The translations under genes and the position numbers were made by a program. A stretch of 64,000 bases of DNA from Nocardia rhizosphaerihabitans (GTDB lineage: Bacteria; Actinomycetota; Actinomycetes; Mycobacteriales; Mycobacteriaceae). Shown one piece after another: positions 17,548 to 25,889 of the stretch. The notes below the pieces were generated by a model. It was given only the letters and a program-made list of their open reading frames with translations. It searched no databases and was not told where the DNA came from. The stretch covers positions 145,432 through 209,431 of the forward strand of contig NZ_BMNE01000012.1 of assembly GCF_014646295.1 (NCBI RefSeq). Reading direction: 5' to 3'. Each line of letters begins with the position of its first letter. The stretch's first letter is position 1.

Positions 17548-20500
17548 TCCGACCGGACGGCGAATCGCGCTCTTCGTAGCGAACGACACCTACCACTTCG
17601 ACGGTTTGTCGCGGCTCTACGCACCGATCTCGGACGCGGAGCAACTCCGGGAACTGTTGCGCGACCCCGAGATCGGCGGCTTCCGGCCGACCGAGCTGCT
17701 GATCAACGAGTCCAAGGCCGAGATCGAGCGCAGCATCGAGCGGGTCTTCCGCGGCGCCGAACCGGACGACGTCATCCTGTTCTATTTCTCCGGTCACGGA
17801 CTGCGCACCCGCCAGAATCTGTATCTGGCTGTCGGCAATACCGATCCACAGCTGCTGAGCAGCACGGCGGTGTCCTCGACGTTCATCCGCGAGCTGATCC
17901 GGGAATCCGCGGCGGCGGCGAAGATCATCGTGCTCGACTGCTGCTACAGCGGCGCGTTTCTCGGCTCCGAGGTGATGAAGTCCGCACCGACCATCGACGA
18001 TGTCGCCCAGCAACTCGCGGCGGGCGACGGGATCTGCGTGCTGACCGCGTCGAGCGCGGTGGAGACCGCGGCCGAGGGCCGTGCCGACGGTGACTCGGCA
18101 CCGCTGTCGGTGTTCACCTCGGCGCTGGTGAAGGGAATCGGCACCGGTCAGGCCGACAACGGCAGCGGCCTGATCGGCACCCACGATCTGTGGACATTCG
18201 TGCATGCCGATGTCCGCAGCCGGACGACCAGGCAGACGCCGAACCACTACGGGGTCTTCAAGGACGAGGTCTATATAGCCCGGGTCCGGCGGCGGCAATC
18301 GAGCCTCATCGAGGTCGGCGATCGAGTGCAGCTCGGGTCGCTCGTCGGGCGGCTCGAACAGACGCCCGACAGTGGACTGCGGGCGGCGAACTGGTGGGGG
18401 ACCGGCCGATTGAAGGTTCCCATCGGGCAGGAGCGGCGCACCGACGGCGTGCCGGGCGAAACGGTGTGGCTGGATCTGGCGGGCGCGGATCGCAACCTCT
18501 TCATCGTCGGCCGCGCGGGCTCGGGCAAGAGCACTCTGCTGCGGACGCTCACCGGATCATTGGCGCTGACCCATTCACCTGACGAGGTGAAACTGTATGT
18601 GCTCGAATCCAGCAACCGCCTCGGTTCGATGAGCGCGTTGCCCCATATCGCGAGCGCGGTGGGCGACGACGAACTGGACAAGGTCGGCGCGGTACTCGAC
18701 CGGGTGACCGCCGAGATCCGGAGCCGCAAAAGGCTGTATCGGGAAACGGGCATCGATTCACCGGGCAGTCTGCGTGCCGCGCGACCGTCGTTGGCCGGTC
18801 CGGTGCCCGATGTCTTCCTGGTCATCGACCGGCTGGGCGACTTCCGCGAGCAGATCCCCGGGTTCGACGGGCGGATCAAGCAGATCGCGAGCGCGGGCCC
18901 GGAGTACGGCGTCCACCTGGTGGTGACCGCACGCGACTGGAACGAGGCGCCCGGCGACCTGGTCGACTTGCTGACGGCCCATGTCGAATTGCGCTTGCAC
19001 CGCCCCGCCGATTCGCGTCTGCACCCGGAGCGCGCCGCCCGCCTTCCCGACGGGCCGGGATGGGCGCTGTTCGGGGAGCGTCCGTTCCGGGTCGCCATGC
19101 CTGATCTGCGTGAGTTGCAGCCGGAGTTGCTGAGCGCGGTGGAAATCTCCGATGGTGCTGCCGAATTGGTCGATCTGGTGCGCGGATACCAGCAGGAGCT
19201 CGCGCTCGACGGCCTCGGCCGGTCTCCGCTGGACGGCGAGGTGGACTTCACCGAACTGCTCGGCATCGGTTCCGGTCAGGACTTCGACGTCGATGAGATG
19301 TGGCGGACCAGGCACGACCGCGACCGGCTGCGGGTGCCGATCGGGCTCACCGCCACCGGCGATGTCGTCCGATTGGATCTCAAGGAGGCGGCCCAGAACG
19401 GCATGGGCCCGCACGGACTGTGTATCGGCGCTACCGGTTCCGGGAAATCGGAGTTCCTGCGCACCTTGATCCTCGCCTTGGTCACCACCCATTCCCCGGA
19501 TGCGCTGAATCTGGTCCTGGTCGACTTCAAAGGTGGCGCGGCCTTTTCCGGCCTGGAATCGCTGCCGCATGTGTCGACCGTCATCGCCAACGTGGAACAA
19601 GATCTGTCCCTGGTGGACCGGCTCCAGGACACGCTGGCCGGCGAGCTGAAACGCAGGCAGGAGATACTCCGGGCGACGGGGAAATTCGCCGAGGTATCCG
19701 ACTACGAGCGAGCCCGCGCGGCGGGTATGCAGGCGGAGCCGCTGCCCGCGTTGTTGATCGTGGTCGACGAGTACTCGGAGCTGCTCGCCCAGAAACCGGA
19801 CTTCATCGAGCTGTTCGTGATGATCGGCCGGCTCGGACGTTCGCTGCACGTGCACCTACTGCTCGCCTCGCACCGGTTCGAGGAGGACAAGGTGCGCGGA
19901 CTGGAACGACATCTGTCCTACCGGGTCGTGCTGCGCACGTTTTCCGCCGCCGAGTCGAGGGCCGTCATCGGCACCGCCGACGCCTACCATCTGGCCAGCG
20001 ATCCCGGCTCCGGCTATCTGAAGGTCGATGCTTCCGATCCGCTGCGGTTCAAGTCGGCCTATGTGAGCCGGTCGGAACGGGTCGGCCCCGGCGCGAGCAC
20101 GGGGAGTGTCGAGCAGCGCACGGTGCTGGAAGCGGTGGTGTCGAGGATCCGCGGGCACGGCAAGCCGGCGTATCCGCTGTGGGTGCCTCCGCTGGACGCA
20201 TCCCCGACGCTGGATCAGCTGTTGCCCGAGCAGGATTGGCGGTCGACCGTGCAGCGGCCGGGCCGGTTGCGGATGCCCATCGGAGTGATCGACAAGCCAT
20301 CCGAGCATCGTCGCGAAGTGCTGACGATCGATCTCTCCAGTGCCAAGGGTCATGTCGCCGTGGTGGGCGGTCCGCGCGCGGGCAAGTCGACGACCTTGCA
20401 GACGATCGTGCTGGCCGCGGCGGTGACGCACAGTCCGGAGCAGGTGCAGTTCTACTGCCTGGATTTCGGCGGCGGCGGTCTCATGAGGTTGGCTCGGGTG

Positions 20501-21865
20501 CCGCATGTGGGTTCGGTGGCAGGCCGTTTAGACGGTGATCGGGTACGTCGCACGATCGCCGAGCTGACGACGTTGCTGCGCAGGCGCGAGCAGCGGTTCG
20601 CCGAACTGGGCATCGAGTCGATAGTGGAGTATCGGCGCCGGAATTTCGCCGCGTCCGAGGCAACGGATTCGTCACCACCGGACAGGTTCGGCGACGTCGT
20701 CCTGGTCATCGACGGCTGGCGGGCGGTCGGTGAAGAGTTCGATGTGCTCGAGCCGCAGATCAACGCCATTGCCACCCAGGGGCTGTCCTACGGTATCCAC
20801 CTGATGATCAGCGCGTCGCGATGGCCGGAGATCCGGCCGATGATCCGGGATCAGATCGGCACCAGGATCGAATTGCGATTGGGCGACCCGTCCGATTCTG
20901 AGATCAATCGCCGTGTCGCGCAGCAGGTTCCGGAGGAACGGCCGGGACGTGGGATCACCGCCGATCACCTGCACATGCTGATCGCGTTGCCACGCTTGGA
21001 TTCCGACTCCGATCCGGCGACCCTCAGCGAGGGACTCGGCGAGGCAGCGGCGGAGCTCAGCGCGCTGTACGGGCGGCGCCGTGCTCCCGAGGTGCGGACG
21101 TTGCCGCTGGAATTCAGCCGGGAAACGTTGCCTGCGCTCGCGGCGGAGCACGGTATCTCGATGGGCCCGACGAAGGTGGTCGTCGGGCTCTGCGAATCCG
21201 AGTTGCAGCCACTGGTGCTCGATTTCGCGGCCGAGCCGCACTTCATGGCCTTCGCGGACGCAGCGCATGGCAAGACCACACTCCTGCGAAATATCATCAC
21301 CGGCATCGTCGAGAATGCGAGCCCGGCGGAGGCGCAGGTGGTGCTGATCGACTACCGGCGCGGCATGCTCGGCGAGTTCGCGAATGGTCTGGCGGGGTAT
21401 TCCACCTCATCGCAGACGACGGCTCCGATGATTGCGGAGGTGGCGAAAACCCTGGCGGGGCGCATCCCCGGGCCCGGCATCACCGCGCAGCAGCTGCGGG
21501 AGCGCGCCTGGTGGTCAGGGCCGGAAATCTACCTCGTGGTCGATGACTACGATTTGGTCTCCCCCGGTTCGGGAGCGAATCCGTTCCTGCCACTGGTGGA
21601 GTATTTTCCGCAGGCCCGCGATGTCGGACTGCATTTCATCGTCGCCCGCCGCACGAGTGGTGTCTCGCGGGCACTGTACGACCCCGTCCTCGGCGCATTG
21701 CGGAACCTCTCCGTCGAAACGCTGGTGATGAGCGGCCCCCGCGACGAGGGAAAAGTCATCGGCGACGTCCGGCCGATGAAACTCCCCCCTGGTCGCGGCA
21801 TCCTGGCATCGCGCACCCGGGAGCAGGAAATGGTTCAGATAGCGAATCTGCCCGCGCCGCAGTGA
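17540..21865 (+). CDS. Caspase-like protease fused to four EccC/FtsK-type ATPase modules
   Basis: 1441 residues from ATG 17540. Residues 1 to about 240 are a C14 caspase-like domain (start RRIALFVANDTYHF) with catalytic His86 in FYFSGHG and Cys135 in LDCCYSG. Four FtsK/EccC modules follow: GRAGSGKS at 324-331 (no catalytic Glu, VIDRLGDF); GATGSGKS at 630-637 with Walker B D743-E744 (VVDEYSELL) and LVDFKGG, as in the active first ATPase of EccC; GGPRAGKS at 943-950 (VIDGW); and a degenerate AAHGKTT near 1240-1247 (VVDDYDLV). Modules two to four align in order with EccCa/EccCb. The EccC N-terminal transmembrane anchor is absent and no membrane segment is visible, so it is likely cytosolic. It forms a two-gene system with EACC1. 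I infer ATP-dependent sensing or remodelling coupled to proteolysis, possibly immune or type VII secretion-linked; target unknown. Confidence 0.85.
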   Translation: MSSPTGRRIALFVANDTYHFDGLSRLYAPISDAEQLRELLRDPEIGGFRPTELLINESKAEIERSIERVFRGAEPDDVILFYFSGHGLRTRQNLYLAVGNTDPQLLSSTAVSSTFIRELIRESAAAAKIIVLDCCYSGAFLGSEVMKSAPTIDDVAQQLAAGDGICVLTASSAVETAAEGRADGDSAPLSVFTSALVKGIGTGQADNGSGLIGTHDLWTFVHADVRSRTTRQTPNHYGVFKDEVYIARVRRRQSSLIEVGDRVQLGSLVGRLEQTPDSGLRAANWWGTGRLKVPIGQERRTDGVPGETVWLDLAGADRNLFIVGRAGSGKSTLLRTLTGSLALTHSPDEVKLYVLESSNRLGSMSALPHIASAVGDDELDKVGAVLDRVTAEIRSRKRLYRETGIDSPGSLRAARPSLAGPVPDVFLVIDRLGDFREQIPGFDGRIKQIASAGPEYGVHLVVTARDWNEAPGDLVDLLTAHVELRLHRPADSRLHPERAARLPDGPGWALFGERPFRVAMPDLRELQPELLSAVEISDGAAELVDLVRGYQQELALDGLGRSPLDGEVDFTELLGIGSGQDFDVDEMWRTRHDRDRLRVPIGLTATGDVVRLDLKEAAQNGMGPHGLCIGATGSGKSEFLRTLILALVTTHSPDALNLVLVDFKGGAAFSGLESLPHVSTVIANVEQDLSLVDRLQDTLAGELKRRQEILRATGKFAEVSDYERARAAGMQAEPLPALLIVVDEYSELLAQKPDFIELFVMIGRLGRSLHVHLLLASHRFEEDKVRGLERHLSYRVVLRTFSAAESRAVIGTADAYHLASDPGSGYLKVDASDPLRFKSAYVSRSERVGPGASTGSVEQRTVLEAVVSRIRGHGKPAYPLWVPPLDASPTLDQLLPEQDWRSTVQRPGRLRMPIGVIDKPSEHRREVLTIDLSSAKGHVAVVGGPRAGKSTTLQTIVLAAAVTHSPEQVQFYCLDFGGGGLMRLARVPHVGSVAGRLDGDRVRRTIAELTTLLRRREQRFAELGIESIVEYRRRNFAASEATDSSPPDRFGDVVLVIDGWRAVGEEFDVLEPQINAIATQGLSYGIHLMISASRWPEIRPMIRDQIGTRIELRLGDPSDSEINRRVAQQVPEERPGRGITADHLHMLIALPRLDSDSDPATLSEGLGEAAAELSALYGRRRAPEVRTLPLEFSRETLPALAAEHGISMGPTKVVVGLCESELQPLVLDFAAEPHFMAFADAAHGKTTLLRNIITGIVENASPAEAQVVLIDYRRGMLGEFANGLAGYSTSSQTTAPMIAEVAKTLAGRIPGPGITAQQLRERAWWSGPEIYLVVDDYDLVSPGSGANPFLPLVEYFPQARDVGLHFIVARRTSGVSRALYDPVLGALRNLSVETLVMSGPRDEGKVIGDVRPMKLPPGRGILASRTREQEMVQIANLPAPQ

Positions 21866-21868
21866 AGC

Positions 21869-22630
21869 TCAGGCTCCCTCGGCGGTGATGTTCGCCGGGG
21901 GAGTGCCGGACGCGACGAGCTTGTCCACCGTGGCCCGCACCATCGCCGGCGAACCGCAGACCAGCACCTGATGCTGGTCGAACGGGCCGTGGGCGGCGGC
22001 CACGTCGGCGAGGGTGCCGTGCAGCATCTCCGTCGGGGCGAAGCCGATGTCGACGCGTGTCTGCTCGTGCCATTCGTCGCGGATCGACGGGTCGTCAGGA
22101 CTCTCGACCACCGGAATCACTGTCAGCCAGGGCAATTCGCCGGACAGCAGGAACAGCATGTCCGAGGCGTAGAGGTCGCGCGGGGAACGGCCGCCGTAGA
22201 ACAGGTAGGTGCGCGGCGGGTTCTCGCGCCGGGCCAGGTCGAGGATCTGCGCGCGCAGCGGCGCCAGACCGGTGCCGCCCGCGATCATCACGACCTCGGC
22301 GGCCTCGGGATCGATGTGGAAAACGCTGTGCGGCGCGTTGATTCGCCACTGATCGCCGGGCTGGGTGTCGGCCACGATCGAACTCGAGCACCAGCCACCG
22401 GGCACGATGCGCACGTGGAACTCCAGCTTGCCGTCGAGCGAAGGCGGCAGCGCGGGGGAGAGCCTGCGCCGCACGCCCGGATGCTGCGGCACCTCCACCT
22501 CGACCGACCCGCCCGCCGCGAACGGCACGAAATCACCGATCAGCCGGATCACAGCGAGGTCGTTGCGCAGGCGGTGATGACCGACAACGGTCGCCGTCCA
22601 GCCGGTATCGGGAAACTCGCTGCTGCTCAT
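21869..22630 (-). CDS. Globin-less FAD/NAD(P) oxidoreductase, flavohaemoglobin reductase paralogue
   Basis: 253 residues. It corresponds to the reductase half of its two neighbours: GWTATVVGHHRLRNDLAVIRL start, RRLSPALPPSL in place of the FAD motif region, FHVRIVPGGWCSSSIV, and the NAD motif AGGTGLAPLRAQI. No globin domain precedes it. It lies 31 bp after the flavohaemoglobin at 22662-23822 on the same strand, so the two are probably one operon, and it ends 3 bp from the convergent caspase-EccC stop. It could deliver electrons to a separate partner. Arose probably by duplication and loss of the globin part. Confidence 0.8.
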   Translation of the reverse strand: MSSSEFPDTGWTATVVGHHRLRNDLAVIRLIGDFVPFAAGGSVEVEVPQHPGVRRRLSPALPPSLDGKLEFHVRIVPGGWCSSSIVADTQPGDQWRINAPHSVFHIDPEAAEVVMIAGGTGLAPLRAQILDLARRENPPRTYLFYGGRSPRDLYASDMLFLLSGELPWLTVIPVVESPDDPSIRDEWHEQTRVDIGFAPTEMLHGTLADVAAAHGPFDQHQVLVCGSPAMVRATVDKLVASGTPPANITAEGA

Positions 22631-22661
22631 CGGTCTCTTTCACGAAGGGCGGGAAGGGTTC

Positions 22662-23822
22662 TCAGCCGACCGGGTCGGCGGCGATGATCTCGGGCGGGGT
22701 GCCTGCCCTGATCAAGGCGCGGCGGGTGTCGGCGATCATCCGGGGCGAACCGGCGATCTGGATCTGGCGGTCGGACCACGCGCCGAAGCTGGTGACCACC
22801 GCACCCAGATTACCGACGAGACGACGGTACATACCCGTCGACGGGGACGGCGGCGCCTGCGGATACCACCAGGGATCGTCGCGTTCCTCGCACACCGGCA
22901 CCACGGTCAGCCACGGGTTGGACTGCGAGAGCTGCCACATGTTGTCCACGTCGTAGAGGTCGCCGGGGTAGTGGCCGCCGGTGAAGAAATGCACCCGCGG
23001 GTTGATGCCGCGCTGGCTCATCTCGATCAGCTGCGCGCGCAGCGGCGCGATCCCGGTGCCCGAGCCGATGAGCAGCACATCGCGCCCCGACTCCCGGTCG
23101 ATGTGCAGGCCGCCGAGCGGACCGGCGATCTTCCACCGGTCACCGACCTTGGTGTCGTTGACGATCGCCGGGCTCACCCAGCCACCGCTGATCCGGCGCA
23201 CATGGAATTCGATCTCACCGTAGGGATTGGCCGGGATCGCGGGGGAGAGGTAGCGCCACATGTTCGGCCGCTGCGGCACCTGCACGGGCACGTACTGGCC
23301 CGCCTTGAAAGGGATCGGGCCGTCGGCCTGCAACCGCACGATCGCCAGGTCGTCGAGCACCCTGCGGTGCCCGACCACCGTCGCGCCCCAGAACGGCTGC
23401 GACTTGTCCTCGTTGGCGCCGATCGCCATCGACGCGGAGACGAGGATGGTGATGTCGCTCCAGCCCTCGTGCAGTTCCCTGGTCCAGCGGTTGCCGTGGA
23501 AGGTGCGCAGCGCCGAGAGCAGCGCCCGGCCCGCCATGTCGTAGTGGTCGGCCTCGACCCCGTATTTCCGGTGATCGCGGGCCAGTTGCTCGAGGAACTT
23601 CTGCGCGCGCTCGAAGTCCTCCAGATTGTCCAGGACATACTGCAGCGCCGTCACGAGACGCTTGGGCATCATGTCCATGGCGGGTGGGAAAAGCTCCCGT
23701 AACGCCGGGTTCTGCGCGAACAGGTGACCGTAGAAAGCGCTGATCAGCCGCTCAGGACCACCGGGTGTCTCCGACACCCCGCGGAAATCGGCGCGGACCA
23801 GCGCAAGCGAACGCGCATCCAC
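22662..23822 (-). CDS. Type II flavohaemoglobin-like protein (second copy)
   Basis: 386 residues from GTG at 23820-23822 (AGGGAG upstream). Globin domain with LARDHRKYGVEADHYDMAG (probable proximal His), FAD region NMWRYLSPAIPANPYGE, NAD motif GSGTGIAPLRAQL and a C-terminal IAGSPRMIADTRRAL stretch. Closely parallel to the copy at 15911-17080. Orientation relative to clpB matches Rv0385 beside clpB in M. tuberculosis, so this is the likely positional orthologue. Type II proteins lack some residues of the classical NO dioxygenases; D-lactate-dependent activity was reported for the M. tuberculosis protein. It heads an operon with the globin-less reductase. Confidence 0.85.
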   Translation of the reverse strand: MDARSLALVRADFRGVSETPGGPERLISAFYGHLFAQNPALRELFPPAMDMMPKRLVTALQYVLDNLEDFERAQKFLEQLARDHRKYGVEADHYDMAGRALLSALRTFHGNRWTRELHEGWSDITILVSASMAIGANEDKSQPFWGATVVGHRRVLDDLAIVRLQADGPIPFKAGQYVPVQVPQRPNMWRYLSPAIPANPYGEIEFHVRRISGGWVSPAIVNDTKVGDRWKIAGPLGGLHIDRESGRDVLLIGSGTGIAPLRAQLIEMSQRGINPRVHFFTGGHYPGDLYDVDNMWQLSQSNPWLTVVPVCEERDDPWWYPQAPPSPSTGMYRRLVGNLGAVVTSFGAWSDRQIQIAGSPRMIADTRRALIRAGTPPEIIAADPVG

Positions 23823-24124
23823 GTCGTCAAGCTCCCTTTCCCTGGAATTGCTGCAATGTGGCCCCGCCTCGGAGCGGGCGCCGTCTCAAGTATCCCCCGA
23901 AACCTGCCGCTGGGTGCAGGGATGCTCGTCACGGTCCATTCGCCGGACGGATCGTAAGCCCTCGATCGCGCCTTGGTGCGCTGTCGTCGTCATCGATATG
24001 CGTCGGTGATCTTGGACGGGGTCGCTGACGAGTCGGCGATGACGGTGACCCCTGGCGGTCGCGCCGTGTCCTCGCTACTCTCGATTATGACCAGAGTAGT
24101 CAAAATTCGGGGGAGGTGTCGGTG
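23823..24124. other. Intergenic region between flavohaemoglobin and toxin-antitoxin pair
   Basis: 302 bp separating divergent transcription units. I see no gene in it. Its right end carries the toxin-antitoxin control sequence listed separately. Confidence 0.5.
24075..24102. promoter_or_regulatory. Inverted repeat, probable toxin-antitoxin operator
   Basis: Perfect 7-bp arms CTACTCT (24075-24081) and AGAGTAG (24093-24099) with an 11-bp spacer that contains TATGAC. A second, nested TGAC-N7-GTCA lies at 24088-24102. Autoregulation by antitoxin or its complex is usual for such modules. Confidence 0.55.
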
Positions 24125-24421
24125 ATGGCCCGTAAGGACGGTGAACGGTCGTTCGATGTCGCGTGGCCGCTGGCCGATGCCAAAGCCAGGTTCTCGGAGT
24201 TGATCGACACGGTGGAAAGGGAGGGTCCGCAGGTGATCAGCAAGCATGGACGTGAGGTCGCCGTGATCGTTCCGGTCGAGCAGTGGCGCCGCGCAACCGC
24301 GCGCACCGGCACCCTGGCCGAGTTCTTCGCCGCATCCCCGCTGGCCGAATTGACCGACGATGAGCTGCGGCTCTTCGATCGCGAGCACAGTGACCCGGCC
24401 CACCGAGCTGTCGAGCTGTGA
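24125..24421 (+). CDS. Phd/YefM-type antitoxin
   Basis: 98 residues from ATG 24125, with GGGGGAGG eight bases upstream. GTGs at 24116 and 24122 are in frame but too near it. The N-terminal half (PLADAKARFSELIDTVEREG, then PQVISKHGREVAVIVPVEQW) is the Phd/YefM DNA-binding fold. The C-terminal tail (LAEFFAASPLAELTDDELRL) would wrap the toxin. It overlaps the toxin gene by four bases (GTGA). Confidence 0.88.
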   Translation: MARKDGERSFDVAWPLADAKARFSELIDTVEREGPQVISKHGREVAVIVPVEQWRRATARTGTLAEFFAASPLAELTDDELRLFDREHSDPAHRAVEL

Positions 24422-24843
24422 ACTACCTGCTCGACACCAACGCCATATCGGAGCTGGTGAAGCCCCGCCCCGACCGGGGACTACTGAGCTGGCTGGCCGA
24501 GATCGACGAAAGCCGAACCCACCTGAGTGTGGTGACAATGGGCGAACTACGCAGGGGAATAGACCGTTTGCCCGACGGGAAACGCCGGTCTCGGCTCGAA
24601 CGCTGGCTCGGCGAGGAGCTCCCGGCGCGATTCGAGCGCAGACTGCTGCCTGCGGATGTGAACGTCGCGCTCGAGTGGGGCGCCTGCCGGGCGAGCGCGG
24701 ACCGCGCAGGCCGCCCGATCGACCCGCTCGACGCGCTCATCGCGGCGACAGCGATCACCCACCGCCTGACGGTGGTAACCCGCAACGTCCGGCATTTCCA
24801 GGCCGTCGACGTTCCGGTCATCTGCCCTTGGGATGGCCACTAG
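24418..24843 (+). CDS. VapC-type PIN-domain toxin ribonuclease
   Basis: 141 residues from GTG 24418 overlapping the antitoxin stop. PIN signature acidic residues are present: N-terminal YLLDTNAISELVKP (first Asp), central MGELRRGI (Glu), and C-terminal DPLDALIAATA with TRNVRHF near the end. These form the Mg2+-dependent RNase site. Family relatives (FitB/VapC) cut RNA when freed from antitoxin. All key acidic positions are visible, so it should be active. The pairing with a Phd-type antitoxin is common. Confidence 0.88.
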   Translation: MNYLLDTNAISELVKPRPDRGLLSWLAEIDESRTHLSVVTMGELRRGIDRLPDGKRRSRLERWLGEELPARFERRLLPADVNVALEWGACRASADRAGRPIDPLDALIAATAITHRLTVVTRNVRHFQAVDVPVICPWDGH

Positions 24844-24897
24844 AACTCCTTTCCGGCCCGCGTCGGAATCGACGCACGGCTGGCTGGACCATGTCCG

Positions 24898-25200
24898 TCA
24901 GAGGCGGACCAGGACGAGGAAGGTGAACAGGTAGCCGTAGACGGCCGTGCCGCCGACCAACGACCAGCCGAAGACCGCGACCCGGGGTGCTTTGGCATGG
25001 ATGAACCCGGCGACCGCGAGAGCCGGCAACGGTGCCAAGACGAGGGCGTTCACCATCCAGTGACCGATGTCGGGGATCTTCACCAGGACCCCAGTCCACA
25101 ACATCACGCCGAGGACGACCCCGACAACTGCTTGCATCCCGACTACAAGCATCTCGCCGGCTGTCCTGCTCACGTATCGACCATTTCCGACGTACCCCAC
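24898..25200 (-). CDS. Small integral membrane protein, function unknown
   Basis: About 100 residues with three hydrophobic segments (MLVVGMQAVVGVVLGVMLW, NALVLAPLPALAVAGFI, FGWSLVGGTAVYGYLFTFLV). The start is uncertain: GTG at 25198-25200 has no ribosome binding site, and GTG near 25172 would remove about nine residues. A 15-bp perfect hairpin lies directly upstream. No family recognised. Confidence 0.5.
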   Translation of the reverse strand: MGYVGNGRYVSRTAGEMLVVGMQAVVGVVLGVMLWTGVLVKIPDIGHWMVNALVLAPLPALAVAGFIHAKAPRVAVFGWSLVGGTAVYGYLFTFLVLVRL

Positions 25201-25385
25201 GAACCCAGACAGCCTGCGGGGAGGGAATGCTGGAGCCCTCCCCGCAGGCTACCGAAACGTCCACTGGTCGTGCGGGATTGATCAGGTTCTCGCCACCTGA
25301 CCCATGCTGAGCGCCGTCGGTGGACTTCGAAGTGGGCCCCTCAAACCTCACCACCGTCATCGAACTGGCAGGGAATCGGCGGCCG
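25201..25385. repeat. Perfect 15-bp inverted repeat (hairpin 25211-25250)
   Basis: The arms are 25211-25225 (AGCCTGCGGGGAGGG) and 25236-25250, with a 10-base loop. It lies between the stop of the minus-strand marR (25386) and the start of the small membrane protein. There is no T-run on either side, so it may be a rho-independent-like terminator for marR, a leader structure for the membrane protein, or a protein target. The rest of this gap shows nothing recognisable. Confidence 0.6.
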
Positions 25386-25820
25386 CTACCGGTAAGGATC
25401 GGTGATCTCGCGCAAGCTGGTAAGGGCGTTGCGCAGATCGCGGGCGGCGCGGGGGCCGAGATGGGCGACCCACTCCGATTCCACCTGCGCCGCAGCCCTA
25501 TTCGCTATGTCAACCGCTCGCTGTCCCCGCACCGCCGGCCGCAACAGCCGGGCCCGGCCGTCGGTCGGGTCGGGCTCCCGCTTCAGGTATCCGGCGCGCA
25601 CGAGCTGGTCGACGAGCACTCCCGCAGTCTGCTTGGTGATCTGTGCCTGCGCGGCGAGGTCGGTCAGCCGCGACCCCTCGGGCCCGATCCGCGCGACCAA
25701 CCGCGCCTGCGCCGGCGTCAGGTCGTCGAACCCGCCCTCGGCCAGCGCGACGAGCACCCGCCGCTCCATCTCCCGATAGGGAACGAAGAGCAGAACCCCG
25801 AGGTTGAGCGCGTCGTCCAT
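25386..25820 (-). CDS. MarR-family regulator
   Basis: 144 residues from ATG 25818-25820 with AGGAG five bases upstream; nine further codons upstream are in frame but lack a signal. HTH: LTDLAAQAQITKQTAGVLVD, then QLVRAGYLKREPDPTDGRAR with the typical wing. Divergent from the DinB/MDMPI-type gene, with a 7-3-7 palindrome between them. Probably represses both. Ligand unknown. Confidence 0.85.
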   Translation of the reverse strand: MDDALNLGVLLFVPYREMERRVLVALAEGGFDDLTPAQARLVARIGPEGSRLTDLAAQAQITKQTAGVLVDQLVRAGYLKREPDPTDGRARLLRPAVRGQRAVDIANRAAAQVESEWVAHLGPRAARDLRNALTSLREITDPYR

Positions 25821-25828
25821 CTCACTCC

Positions 25829-25863
25829 TTGATTCGGTCAGTTTCACTGACTATATTAGTCAG
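25829..25863 (+). promoter_or_regulatory. Promoter and MarR operator before the DinB/MDMPI gene
   Basis: TTGATT (25829-25834), 17 bp, TATATT (25852-25857). The -10 lies inside the perfect inverted repeat CTGACTA-TAT-TAGTCAG (25847-25863). Additional CTGA/TCAG half-sites flank it (25838-25850, 25867-25872). A MarR dimer here would block the promoter directly. Confidence 0.65.
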
Positions 25864-25889
25864 AAAGGCTGACGAGTTGGAGGCCGACC

